The notes under the pieces were generated by a model that searched no databases, was not told where the DNA came from, and saw only the letters and a program-made list of their open reading frames with translations. Below, in pieces: positions 56,801-64,000 of a stretch of 64,000 nucleotides of DNA. The translations under genes were made by a program, and so were the position numbers. Source of the DNA: JBKCUI01 sp052161605 (GTDB lineage Bacteria > Planctomycetota > Planctomycetia > Pirellulales > Pirellulaceae); the NCBI GenBank assembly GCA_052161605.1, contig CP197409.1. The stretch is one strand, 5' to 3'. Numbering within the stretch: position 1 is the first letter of the stretch; every line of letters starts with the position of its first letter.

Positions 56801-57417
56801 GTTTTGGAGGACTCGATCATGTTTTAGCGACTGGCGCTAACGTCAACATTTTGGTCTTAGATACCGGTGTTTATTCGAACACTGGCGGGCAAGCCTCCAA
56901 GGCGACACCTCGAGCTGCTACGGCAAAATTTGCGTCGCAGGGGAGGAATGTGCACAAAAAGGACCTCGCCATGATCGCGGTTTCTTATGGCACAGTGTAT
57001 GTGGCACAAATTGCGATCGGCGCCAACCCTGCGCAAGCGGTCCGAGCGTTTCACGAAGCAGAATCGTTTGATGGGCCATCGTTAATACTTGCTTATAGCA
57101 CGTGTATTGCTCACGGTATCGATATGACCAAATCCATGTCCCATCAAAAGGATATTGTCAAATCAGGATTGTGGCCGTTGTTCCGATACGATCCGAGATT
57201 AGCCCATTCTGGTTCGCATCCCTTTATGTTGGATAGTCATGAACCGAGCATTCCCTTCCGTGAGATCGCACAAAAAGAGGCTCGATTCGCGATGTTAGCC
57301 CAGTCCAATCCTGAGCAATCGAATCGACTTATCAATCTGGCTCAACAGGATATCGACGATACGTGGCATTGGTACTCACAAATGGCCTCTATTGAGAGAG
57401 AATACGCGCACGAATGA
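53860..57417 (+). CDS. nifJ: Pyruvate:ferredoxin (flavodoxin) oxidoreductase
   Basis: 1,185 aa from GTG 53860, preferred because AAGGA lies 8 nt upstream and the product then starts (V)KARTATIDGNEAVARVAY as in the family; ATG 53839 is the alternative. Domains in the usual single-chain order: pyruvate-binding/TPP pyrimidine domain (YPITPATPMGEWADEW), transketolase C-like domain, gamma domain (FFGLGSDGTVGANKNSVK), EKR region, ferredoxin domain with CTECGLCSLVCP and CTGCGVCVDVCP, then CAGCGETPY and the TPP-binding GDGWAYDIGFGGLDHVL. It converts pyruvate and CoA to acetyl-CoA and CO2 and reduces ferredoxin. It leads the operon and overlaps the next gene by ATGA. Confidence 0.96.
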   Translation: MKARTATIDGNEAVARVAYALSEVIAIYPITPATPMGEWADEWSSRGVKNCFGDVPHVVEMQSEGGAAGALHGALQGGALGTTFTASQGLLLMIPNMFKIAGELTPTVIHVAARAVATHALSIFGDHSDVMTVRNTGFAMLASASVQEAHDMACVAHAASLKARIPFLHFFDGFRTSHEINKISLLSEDDIQSMIDREALSEHRARSLDPNRPVLRGSAQNPDVFFQSREAVNSFYDALPAIVEAQFEQLAQLTGRSYQPFEYEGASNAEQVIVMMGSGCGAAREMVRQLNADGKSVGLLKVRLYRPFDSVRFIKALPESVQQLIVLDRTKEPGAVGEPLLLDVYASLARSWKEIHSTPAPTVLGGRYGLASKEFTPAMARAVFENGWSQHPKREFTVGIRDDVTHLSLPWDESHHDESSHVKRAVFFGLGSDGTVGANKNSVKIIGEETSLHAQGYFVYDSKKSGSTTISHLRFSPEPIDSTYLIRQAGFVACHQFDLLFRMQVMDVAAFGATFLLNSPYPADSVWEQLPINVQQAIREKELRLFVIDANRLATQSGLAGRINSIMQTCFFALAEIFQREQAIEHIKNAVRKTYSKRGEAIVERNLAAIDASLEALFPVTIPPLNDSTEPISREEEESTEPVNRIAKLIMQGHGDLLPVSALPIDGTFPTGTSKLEKRNIAAKIPIWDSDICTECGLCSLVCPHAAIRYKLYDSGALDSAPSTFRFREKKTSSGSVQISTIQVAPEDCTGCGVCVDVCPARNKQITKRKAINMEPKGDHLDTERDNFQFFLDLPEAERTEVKSETVKGSQQLLPLFEFSGACAGCGETPYLKLMSQLFGDRSVVANATGCSSIFGGNLPTTPWTKNADGRGPAWANSLFEDNAEFGLGIRLAMDANQSRVRELLNQNRDRLNTDLVDQILTASQSSEAEIAHQRERVSKLKCALQNSTCSDAIEIAQLADCLVKKSMWIVGGDGWAYDIGFGGLDHVLATGANVNILVLDTGVYSNTGGQASKATPRAATAKFASQGRNVHKKDLAMIAVSYGTVYVAQIAIGANPAQAVRAFHEAESFDGPSLILAYSTCIAHGIDMTKSMSHQKDIVKSGLWPLFRYDPRLAHSGSHPFMLDSHEPSIPFREIAQKEARFAMLAQSNPEQSNRLINLAQQDIDDTWHWYSQMASIEREYAHE

Positions 57418-58430
57418 AACCCAATCTCGAAGTTAAATATTTAGGCTTGAAGCTAGCCAATCCGATTGTTGCATCGTCTTCACCCCTGACGGGCAATCTC
57501 GATTCGCTTCAGGAACTCCAATCGGCGGGAGCGTCGGCGGTCGTGCTTCCCTCGTTGTTTGAAGAGCAAGTGGAGCACATCGAAATCGAGCTCGCTAATC
57601 TCTACGATTATCAGAGCGACTCACATCTGGAGTCGTCGGGTTACTTTCCTGAGATGGATTCGTATAACACGGGACCGACGCGTTATCTCGAACTTATCCG
57701 CACAGCGAAACGTTCCCTCTCCATCCCGGTCATCGCGAGCTTGAACGGCTCCAGTCGTGGGGGTTGGGTGCGATATGCGCAGACGATCGAGGATGCTGGG
57801 GCGGATGCGATCGAACTCAATATCTATTCGATCCCCTGCGAGCGTGAGATCAATTCTATGGACCTCGAAACCGACTACTGCAAGCTGGTGGAGGATTTAA
57901 GGTCACGGATCAGTCTTCCGATTGCAGTGAAAATCGGCCCTTACTTCACGTCGATCCCATCGTTCGCGGAAGCCTTAGTCGATTCTGGTGCCGATGCATT
58001 GGTACTGTTTAATCGATTCCTCGCCCCGGATATCGATTTTGAAACGTATTCCTTTCAGCCAACGTTGGAGTTAAGCGAACCGAGCGAGTTGCGTTTAACT
58101 TTACGTTGGCTCGCCATACTATGCGATCAAATCTCTGTTTCATTGGCAGCAACCGGTGGCATTCATTCGGCAGAAGATGCCATAAAAGCACTTTTGGTAG
58201 GTGCCGACGTAACAATGATGGCTTCTGCACTGCTCAAAAACGGTGCGACTTACGTACAAAAAGTGCTTCAAGACATGGAGAGTTGGCTGATCAATAACGA
58301 ATACAGTTCGCTACATCAATTGCGAGGGAGTATGAGTTGGAATCGATGCTCCAATCCAGACGATTTATTACGGGCCAACTATCTGCGGACCTTGACCTCC
58401 TATACGCATGTGAAGAGGGGCAAGGCGTGA
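57414..58430 (+). CDS. Dihydroorotate dehydrogenase-like flavoprotein
   Basis: 338 aa. It begins LEVKYLGLKLANPIVASSSPLTGN, a DHOD-type start, and shows the FMN-barrel elements VIASLNGSSRGGWVRYAQ, DAIELNIYSIP, LPIAVKIGPYFTSI and AATGGIHSAEDAIKALLVGADVTMMASALL. It belongs to the dihydroorotate dehydrogenase-like subgroup often found beside pyruvate:ferredoxin oxidoreductase genes rather than with pyrimidine genes. Its true substrate is not known. It overlaps nifJ by ATGA and the next gene by GTGA, so the three are probably translated in a coupled way. Confidence 0.88.
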   Translation: MKPNLEVKYLGLKLANPIVASSSPLTGNLDSLQELQSAGASAVVLPSLFEEQVEHIEIELANLYDYQSDSHLESSGYFPEMDSYNTGPTRYLELIRTAKRSLSIPVIASLNGSSRGGWVRYAQTIEDAGADAIELNIYSIPCEREINSMDLETDYCKLVEDLRSRISLPIAVKIGPYFTSIPSFAEALVDSGADALVLFNRFLAPDIDFETYSFQPTLELSEPSELRLTLRWLAILCDQISVSLAATGGIHSAEDAIKALLVGADVTMMASALLKNGATYVQKVLQDMESWLINNEYSSLHQLRGSMSWNRCSNPDDLLRANYLRTLTSYTHVKRGKA

Positions 58431-58897
58431 AGGAACTAGCCGATCAGGTTCACGGCACGATGCTCGAATCCTTTCTAGGAGATCAGTACCTGGGGGACTT
58501 CCTGTCTAACGGTGCGATCTTATCCTGCGAAAGCGGGGAATTGCTTTTCAAAGAGGGGGAGCGAAACGAATCCACTTACATCGTCGTGAAGGGACAGGTT
58601 GAATTGTTTATGACCATACCAGGGCGAGGCGAGAGTCGCATTCTAAGCTTAGGGCGTGGGGATTTGGTCGCTTGGTCAGCAATCACAGGTGATGCCACGA
58701 TGACCTGCTCTGCGCGTTGCTTGCAACCAACGACCTTACTGCGATGGAAGAGTCAAGACATTCATGATCGTATGCAAGCGGATAAGGAATTCGGATTCCG
58801 ATTCATGAGGTTAACGGCTGCTGTCCTGGCAAAGCGTTTGGTCGCAACGCGGCTTCAACTGCTCGACCTATTCTCTGTTCCCGCGATACGGAGATAG
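58427..58897 (+). CDS. Stand-alone cyclic nucleotide-binding-like domain protein
   Basis: 156 aa from GTG 58427, which overlaps the preceding stop (GTGA) and has GAGGGG upstream; a longer frame from 58337 would run inside the previous gene. It is a single cNMP-binding beta-roll: ILSCESGELLFKEGERNESTYIVVKGQVELFM, SRILSLGRGDLVAWSAITG. A C-terminal helix follows and no helix-turn-helix is visible, unlike Crp/Fnr regulators. Within a PFOR/hydrogenase operon it may sense a nucleotide or redox signal and act on the complex. That is inference from position. Confidence 0.82.
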   Translation: MKELADQVHGTMLESFLGDQYLGDFLSNGAILSCESGELLFKEGERNESTYIVVKGQVELFMTIPGRGESRILSLGRGDLVAWSAITGDATMTCSARCLQPTTLLRWKSQDIHDRMQADKEFGFRFMRLTAAVLAKRLVATRLQLLDLFSVPAIRR

Positions 58898-58902
58898 CAA
58901 GC

Positions 58903-60042
58903 GTGACTACGATCCCACCATCACACACAGATACTTTCGTTTCCAAACAGTACTGGCCTCATGAGACCTTGGGCAAATTTATCGATCAGCTCCGTCATGA
59001 TGGCTATACGGTCATCGGTCCAAAGGTCGATCAAGGTGCGATCGTATACGAAGAGATTGAACGTTTGGACGATCTACCGATGGGGGTGACCGATCAGCAA
59101 GCTCCTGGATCGTACCGATTAAACCAGACGAATGAGCAGCGTTATTTCGAGTATGCGGTGGGTCCGCACTCTTGGAAAAAGTTTTTGTTTCCACCGCGAG
59201 TTCCTTTGATGGAAACCAAGCAGACTCCGGATGGATGGGTTATGCAAGACATACCTCAACAGCCGACTAAGTTTGCTTTCCTCGGTGTTAGAGCGTGTGA
59301 GTTGGCTGCCATTGCTATTCAGGACCGAATTTTTCTCTCGCAGTCTTATACAGATCCGACTTATGAAGCTCGCCGACGTGATAACCTGATCGTCGCGTTA
59401 AATTGCACCTCCGCAGCAGATACCTGCTTTTGCACTTCGATGGGGACAGGACCTCGGTGCACGAATGGATTCGATATCGCGCTGACAGAGATTGATGGTG
59501 GGTTTTTAGTCGAGGTGGGATCGGACCTTGGTAGCCAGATTTTGAATGGTTTACCTAGCGAAAACGCCACCGACGAGCAAATCCGTGAAGCCGAAGTTGC
59601 GAGGCAGAAGCCCTTGCACCAAATCACACGGCGAATCGATACGGAGAATCTCAAGGAGAAATTGCTCGAGCGGATCGAGAGTCCCCGCTGGGATGACATC
59701 GCGTCTCGTTGCCTGGGCTGCACCAATTGCACATTGGTATGTCCCACTTGTTTTTGCCATTCGGTTGAAGAGGTTACCGATTTGACGCAAGATCGGATCG
59801 TGAGAGAGCGGCAATGGGACTCTTGTTTTAATCTCGCTTTCTCGCATGCTGGAGGAGGTTCTGTTCGCAACGATATTCGATCCCGTTATCGACAGTGGAT
59901 GACACACAAGCTTGCGTACTGGATTGATCAATTCGGTACTTCGGGATGTGTAGGCTGTGGACGCTGTATTACTTGGTGTCCTGTTGGAATCGATCTGACG
60001 GCTGAGGTGGCGCAATTGATCGAGGGTGAGGTGACAGCATGA
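58903..60042 (+). CDS. hydB: [NiFe] hydrogenase (group 3b) iron-sulfur beta subunit
   Basis: 379 aa from GTG 58903. It resembles HydB of cytoplasmic NAD(P)-linked sulfhydrogenases and AsrA-type subunits: the middle part has FLGVRACELAAIAIQDRIFL, and an Fe-S cysteine set sits in LNCTSAADTCFCTSMGTGPRC. Two ferredoxin-like cluster motifs lie at C270 (CLGCTNCTLVCPTCFCHS) and C349 (CVGCGRCITWCPVG). It passes electrons between the flavin subunit and the hydrogenase module. It is followed by the flavin subunit with an ATGA overlap. Confidence 0.9.
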   Translation: MTTIPPSHTDTFVSKQYWPHETLGKFIDQLRHDGYTVIGPKVDQGAIVYEEIERLDDLPMGVTDQQAPGSYRLNQTNEQRYFEYAVGPHSWKKFLFPPRVPLMETKQTPDGWVMQDIPQQPTKFAFLGVRACELAAIAIQDRIFLSQSYTDPTYEARRRDNLIVALNCTSAADTCFCTSMGTGPRCTNGFDIALTEIDGGFLVEVGSDLGSQILNGLPSENATDEQIREAEVARQKPLHQITRRIDTENLKEKLLERIESPRWDDIASRCLGCTNCTLVCPTCFCHSVEEVTDLTQDRIVRERQWDSCFNLAFSHAGGGSVRNDIRSRYRQWMTHKLAYWIDQFGTSGCVGCGRCITWCPVGIDLTAEVAQLIEGEVTA

Positions 60043-60899
60043 GTACTGTTCCCTCGACATCACGCCAAGTGGGTAATTTTTGGAGCTCGCACGTTGCGGT
60101 AATCGACGAGATTCGTCGCGAAACCGACGATGTAGCGACTTATCGGATTCGATTTCAAAATGAAAACCTTGCAGAGAGCTACCGATTCTTGCCAGGTCAA
60201 TTCAACATGCTTTATGTTCCGGGGTGTGGTGAATCTGCCATCAGTTTCTCCGGTGGGACAGATGGCAGCGACATGCTGCACACGATTCGCTTTGTGGGGC
60301 GAGTGACTAATGCGATCGCCAACCTTAAAGTCGGCGATCCAATCGGTGTTCGCGGACCTTTTGGGGTGGGGTGGCCTGTTGAAGCGTGCCGGGCGGGTGA
60401 TGTTATCCTCCTCTCGGGCGGGCTGGGACTAGCTCCCTTGCGACCGATGATTTATGAGTTGATAGCCAATCGTTCGCAGTATGGATCGGTTACGCTTCTT
60501 CATGGTTCTCGTTCGCCAGATCAACTACTTTTTGGTGACGAGATTGCAGAATGGAAACGGAGTGGCATCGATATTCAAATAACCGTCGATCGTGCCGACG
60601 ACGAGTGGCAGGGATCCGTCGGTGTCGTCACAACATTGCTTGACCGTTTAAACATCGAAGATCCGAGCAATACCGAAGTTCTGATCTGTGGTCCCGAAAT
60701 CATGATGCACTATTGTGCGATGAATTGTTTAGATCGATCCATAGGCGACCAATCAATCTGGCTGTCTATGGAACGAAATATGCAGTGTGCAGCTGGACTA
60801 TGTGGTCACTGCCAGTGGGGAGAGACATTCGTTTGTCGCGATGGTCCTGTGTTTCGCTTTGATGCGATTCGTCATCTATTTCGATGCAGGGATCTTTAA
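60039..60899 (+). CDS. hydG: [NiFe] hydrogenase (group 3b) FAD/NAD(P)-binding gamma subunit
   Basis: 286 aa with a ferredoxin-NADP+ reductase-like layout. The FAD domain carries YRFLPGQFNMLYVPGCGESAISFSG. The glycine-rich nucleotide region is VILLSGGLGLAPLRPMIYEL. The C-terminal [2Fe-2S] cysteines sit in CAAGLCGHCQWG...C, from residue ~250. It exchanges hydride with NAD(P)H and passes single electrons to the beta subunit. The start overlaps hydB as ATGA. Confidence 0.92.
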   Translation: MSTVPSTSRQVGNFWSSHVAVIDEIRRETDDVATYRIRFQNENLAESYRFLPGQFNMLYVPGCGESAISFSGGTDGSDMLHTIRFVGRVTNAIANLKVGDPIGVRGPFGVGWPVEACRAGDVILLSGGLGLAPLRPMIYELIANRSQYGSVTLLHGSRSPDQLLFGDEIAEWKRSGIDIQITVDRADDEWQGSVGVVTTLLDRLNIEDPSNTEVLICGPEIMMHYCAMNCLDRSIGDQSIWLSMERNMQCAAGLCGHCQWGETFVCRDGPVFRFDAIRHLFRCRDL

Positions 60900-60901
60900 T
60901 C

Positions 60902-61732
60902 ATGCAAGAAGTCATCATGCCGGAAAACACCCACAAGCCGACCCTCGCAGTAATGAAGTTCGCTTCATGCGATGGTTGTCAGTTGACCATCTTGGATATG
61001 GAAGATGAGCTATTGGCTATTGGCGAATTGGTTCAAATCTCGCATTTTGCAGAAGCTTCAAGCTGCCTGATGCCAGGTCCTTACGATTTGACTTTGGTGG
61101 AGGGATCGATAACGACGCCTGAGGACAAAGAGCGAATTATAAAACTGCGTGAAGTATCGCGTGTTTTGGTAACCATCGGCGCATGTGCTACCTCGGGTGG
61201 AATCCAAGCCCTAAGAAACTTCGCCAATCACGACGACTTTATGAAAGCGGTCTACGCAAGGCCCGACTACATCGAGACCTTGAAAACCTCCACTCCGATT
61301 TCCGATCACGTGCATGTCGATTTCGAGTTAAGAGGCTGCCCGGTGGACAAACAGCAACTGTTAGAAGTGCTTTTGTCTTTGATTGCAGGACGTGCTCCCC
61401 GAACATCGACCGAGAGCGTTTGTCCGTCATGCAAACGTCGTGGAACGGTGTGTGTGGTTGTGGCTCAAAACTTAGCATGTTTGGGGCCGGTGACGCAATC
61501 AGGATGCGGTGCCATCTGTCCAGCGTACGATCGCGGTTGCTATGGCTGCTTTGGTCCGAGTGTGCAACCAAACCTAGTAAGCCTCGGCAATCATGCGAAA
61601 GATCAACAAGTTGATCAGACCGTAGTGTCCTACCTAAGAAGCTTTAATGCCAATACCGTTCCCTTCTATGAAGAAGCTAACCGGTTGAGTGCAAGCAGTA
61701 CCCCGAACGTAGAAAGTGAGGCTTCACAATGA
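60902..61732 (+). CDS. hydD: [NiFe] hydrogenase (group 3b) small subunit
   Basis: 276 aa from ATG 60902, supported by AGGGAT 8 nt upstream; ATG 60884 inside hydG is an alternative. Cysteines of the proximal Fe-S cluster appear in KFASCDGCQLTILDMEDELL, TIGACATSGG, and RGCPVDKQQLLEVLL. A later cysteine-rich part is CPSCKRRGTVC through GCYGCFGP. It has no Tat signal, consistent with a cytoplasmic enzyme. It carries electrons to and from the NiFe site in the large subunit, whose gene overlaps by ATGA. Confidence 0.93.
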   Translation: MQEVIMPENTHKPTLAVMKFASCDGCQLTILDMEDELLAIGELVQISHFAEASSCLMPGPYDLTLVEGSITTPEDKERIIKLREVSRVLVTIGACATSGGIQALRNFANHDDFMKAVYARPDYIETLKTSTPISDHVHVDFELRGCPVDKQQLLEVLLSLIAGRAPRTSTESVCPSCKRRGTVCVVVAQNLACLGPVTQSGCGAICPAYDRGCYGCFGPSVQPNLVSLGNHAKDQQVDQTVVSYLRSFNANTVPFYEEANRLSASSTPNVESEASQ

Positions 61733-63081
61733 ACGATTCTGCGAACGATTCTGTAAAGCCTCGCAATATTCACGTTCCCATTCTTACAAGGGTGGAGGGA
61801 GAAGGTTCCCTTTACGTCAAGATTCGGGATCGCCAGATCGAAACGGTTCAATTAGCCATCTTTGAACCTCCTAGGTTGTTCGAAGCAATGTTGAAAGGGC
61901 GACCATGCGAGGAGGCTCCGGACATCACCGCCCGTATTTGTGGTATCTGCCCGATTGCCTACCAAATGACGGCGGTTCAGGCGCTCGAACAACGGTACGG
62001 CATCGAAGTGCGACCGGAAATACGCTCGTTGCGGCGGCTAATGTATTGTGGAGAGTGGATTGAAAGCCACGTACTCCACGTGACTATGTTACAAGCCCCC
62101 GATTTCTTTGAGCTAGATAGTGGTTTGGAATTGGCCAAGCTATTTCCGGACGAGGTGAAACGCACGTTGCGAATGAAGAAAATAGGTAATCGACTTCTAG
62201 AAGTGCTGGGGGGAAGAGCCATTCATCCCGTGAACCTTGCAGTAGGTGGCTTTTATAGATTGCCCAAACGTGAAGAACTGCGAGAGTTGATCCCTGACAT
62301 GGAATGGGGACTGCAAGCGGCCATCGACACTGCAAAATGGGTTGCGGGCTTTACCTTTCCGACTTTTACACAACCCTACGAATATGTTGCCTTGTCACGA
62401 CCGGACGAGTATGCCATCCTCGATGGGAAAATCGTTTCTTCTGCGGGACTAGCATGCAACGTCGACGAGTATGAAGCAAACTTTCGTGAGGAACAAGTTC
62501 CCCACTCTACTGCTTTGCACTCCAAACTAATACCGTCAGGCCACTCCTACTTCGTGGGGCCTCTCGCCCGAATCAATCTCAACCGAGAGCAGCTATCACC
62601 GATCGCCAAGGGGCTCGCTGAATCGTTATCGTTTCCAAAGAACTGCATCAATCCTTACATGGGGATTGTCGCTCGGGCTATTGAGGTCGTACATGCTTTT
62701 GAAGAAGGGTTAGAACGAATCCGCATCTATAAACCCCTTGCTGAGTCTCGCATAATCCCCAAAAACGATTACTCAGGTGAAATCAAATCGCTCGGTACGG
62801 CAAAAAGACTATCGGGATGTTCTGCAACCGAAGCTCCTCGAGGAACGATCTATCACCGTTACGAAGTGGATGAGAGCGGCAAGATCTTATTTGCGAAGAT
62901 TGTGCCTCCAACGTCCCAGAATCAATCGCAGATAGAGTCCGATTTGAGGGGACTGCTGAGTGAGATTATCGATCAAGATGATAACTCGATTGCTATCCAG
63001 TGTGAGCGTCTAGTACGAAGCTATGATCCATGCATTAGCTGCTCAACGCACTTTCTCAAACTACACGTGGATCGGAGTTGA
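61729..63081 (+). CDS. hydA: [NiFe] hydrogenase (group 3b) large, catalytic subunit
   Basis: 450 aa. Both pairs of NiFe-ligating cysteines are present: RICGICPIAYQMTAVQALE from R69 and DPCISCSTHF from D433. They bind the Ni-Fe(CN)2CO centre that oxidises or produces H2. Nine residues follow the histidine of the second motif, so the removable C-terminal tail is short. A matching maturation protease gene follows directly. The cytoplasmic type with NAD(P)-linked partners is group 3b. Starts as ATGA at the hydD stop. Confidence 0.94.
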   Translation: MNDSANDSVKPRNIHVPILTRVEGEGSLYVKIRDRQIETVQLAIFEPPRLFEAMLKGRPCEEAPDITARICGICPIAYQMTAVQALEQRYGIEVRPEIRSLRRLMYCGEWIESHVLHVTMLQAPDFFELDSGLELAKLFPDEVKRTLRMKKIGNRLLEVLGGRAIHPVNLAVGGFYRLPKREELRELIPDMEWGLQAAIDTAKWVAGFTFPTFTQPYEYVALSRPDEYAILDGKIVSSAGLACNVDEYEANFREEQVPHSTALHSKLIPSGHSYFVGPLARINLNREQLSPIAKGLAESLSFPKNCINPYMGIVARAIEVVHAFEEGLERIRIYKPLAESRIIPKNDYSGEIKSLGTAKRLSGCSATEAPRGTIYHRYEVDESGKILFAKIVPPTSQNQSQIESDLRGLLSEIIDQDDNSIAIQCERLVRSYDPCISCSTHFLKLHVDRS

Positions 63082-63083
63082 TT

Positions 63084-63554
63084 ATGGAGAGCTGCAATAA
63101 AAATCAGGTCCCCGTCGGACTAGTGTACGGAATCGGCAGTCCAAATGGTGATGATCAAGCTGGCTGGAAGGTAATTGAAAAGCTACAAAGTCGTTTGCCG
63201 CGAGGTTGGCAAGCGAAGTCCGGTTTGGTTCCTTTGGATTTACTAAACCATCTAGAGGGTGTCGAGCATTTATATGTTATTGATGCGTGCGAAGCCAGTG
63301 ATCCCGCCGGCACGTTGCACAACTGGAATTGGCCGACCGAGGAGATCGCCTCGGTACCCCTTTCTACTTCCCACGACTTTTCGCTGAGTATGACCCTCGA
63401 ACTGTCTTCAACTTTGGGTTTACTTCCCAAAGATGTAAAAGTTTGGGGTGTCGTTGGCAAAAACTTTTGCCCTGGCGACAGCTTTAGTTTGTCAGATCAG
63501 GATTTAGTCAACGTAGTCGAATTCATTGAGCAAACGATTAGAGATAGGGTTTAA
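63084..63554 (+). CDS. Hydrogenase maturation protease (HycI/HybD family)
   Basis: 156 aa from ATG 63084 with CGGAG 6 nt upstream; the frame also allows TTG 63078. The family opening GLVYGIGSPNGDDQAGWKVIEKL contains the metal-binding aspartate. Next come LYVIDACEASDPAGTLHNW and STSHDFSLSMTLEL, where the histidine would help read nickel insertion. It removes the C-terminal tail of the large subunit after nickel is loaded. It follows hydA by 2 nt and precedes hypA by 5 nt. Confidence 0.9.
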   Translation: MESCNKNQVPVGLVYGIGSPNGDDQAGWKVIEKLQSRLPRGWQAKSGLVPLDLLNHLEGVEHLYVIDACEASDPAGTLHNWNWPTEEIASVPLSTSHDFSLSMTLELSSTLGLLPKDVKVWGVVGKNFCPGDSFSLSDQDLVNVVEFIEQTIRDRV

Positions 63555-63559
63555 TATTC

Positions 63560-63919
63560 ATGCACGAAACATCTATAGCCACCACAATCTGGGAGCAAAT
63601 TCGAAACGTCGAAAAGTCTAATCCAGGCTATGAAACGAAGCGAATCAAGATTGAAGTCGGAGCGTTTTCTGGTGTCGAGACCAATATGCTGGCTGATGCA
63701 CTGGAGGTGATCATCCAGAATGATCATCGTTCCGATGTTGAACTAATCTTAAACGAGGTCAGCTTAGTGGTAAAATGCGAAGGCTGCCGAGTAGAATTTC
63801 CCGTCTTAGATTTCCATTTTGAGTGTTCTGTTTGTGGCTGCAAACAGCTTAAAATGATCGACGGGGATGCGATACGACTCATGCATTTGGATCTGCAATC
63901 AAAGGAAACTTGTCAGTGA
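63560..63919 (+). CDS. hypA: Hydrogenase nickel incorporation protein HypA
   Basis: 119 aa. The N-terminus MHETSIATTIWEQI keeps the nickel-binding His2 and Glu3 of HypA. A zinc site follows in the C-terminal part (CEGCRVEFP ... CSVCGCKQL). It delivers nickel to the hydrogenase large subunit together with the HypB GTPase. The stop overlaps the GTG of the next gene (GTGA), which looks like the hypB start. Confidence 0.93.
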   Translation: MHETSIATTIWEQIRNVEKSNPGYETKRIKIEVGAFSGVETNMLADALEVIIQNDHRSDVELILNEVSLVVKCEGCRVEFPVLDFHFECSVCGCKQLKMIDGDAIRLMHLDLQSKETCQ

Positions 63920-64000
63920 TAGATACGAACACAATTGTACATCGACGTGTGACAGTAAGACGAGATGTACAGCTCGAAGCCAGGCAGGATGCGTTAGCGG
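63916..64000 (+). CDS. hypB: Probable HypB N-terminus (3' end outside window)
   Basis: A GTG at 63916 overlaps the hypA stop and opens a frame to the edge: IDTNTIVHRRVTVRRDVQ, then LEARQDALA. This resembles the N-terminal segment of HypB GTPases before their P-loop. Only 28 codons are visible, so the call rests on position after hypA and a short resemblance. Confidence 0.6.
   Translation, partial: MIDTNTIVHRRVTVRRDVQLEARQDALA

Overview
The window most probably comes from a planctomycete of the Pirellulaceae/Pirellulales group. This rests on gene content, not on a marker gene: a dockerin-ended giant RTX protein, an ECF sigma factor beside a Ser/Thr kinase with an N-terminal zinc-finger-like motif, DUF1501 and DUF1549/DUF1553 proteins, a WD40 protein with a planctomycete-type cytochrome motif, and many secreted proteins. 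No rRNA or tRNA gene was recognised.

Layout. 1-17 kb: the 3' part of one giant surface or secreted protein gene (at least 5,690 codons, open at the left edge) with RTX, FG-GAP, ELWxxDGT, LRR, SdrD-B, PKD and dockerin modules. 17-21 kb (minus): an ECF sigma factor and a kinase/WD40-like protein. 21.3-21.9 kb: an HTH/NTF2-like fusion. 22-25 kb (minus): a TldD/PmbA pair. 25-30 kb: REP-like palindromes, a promoter whose spacer contains a C13 run, and a three-gene secreted-protein operon. The third gene of that operon is split by a 1,691-bp ISKra4-like element with a perfect 12-bp inverted repeat and a 9-bp target duplication; removing them restores one 327-codon frame.

30-39.4 kb is the accessory region. 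It holds two Rhs C-terminal cassettes. Each has a shared 254-bp core, a unique tip, a unique small gene and a shared 206-bp downstream repeat. Between and around them lie an IS91-family transposase and a 126-bp remnant of a second copy, a MazF-type toxin-antitoxin pair, a broken tyrosine recombinase, four copies of a ~150-bp inverted-repeat element, and a 120-bp nested palindrome.

39.5-44.4 kb (minus): housekeeping genes purB, riboflavin synthase, rsmA and a RidA-like gene, plus an MFS transporter. 44.9-53.6 kb: a four-gene DUF1501 / PPC-domain / DUF1549-DUF1553 / WD40-coiled-coil operon. 53.8-64 kb: a tightly coupled fermentation and hydrogen cluster: pyruvate:ferredoxin oxidoreductase, a dihydroorotate dehydrogenase-like protein, a lone cyclic-nucleotide-binding domain protein, a four-subunit group 3b-type [NiFe] hydrogenase, its maturation protease, HypA, and the start of HypB at the right edge. 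Many neighbours there overlap as ATGA or GTGA, so they are probably translated together. They would couple pyruvate oxidation to H2 turnover under oxygen limitation.
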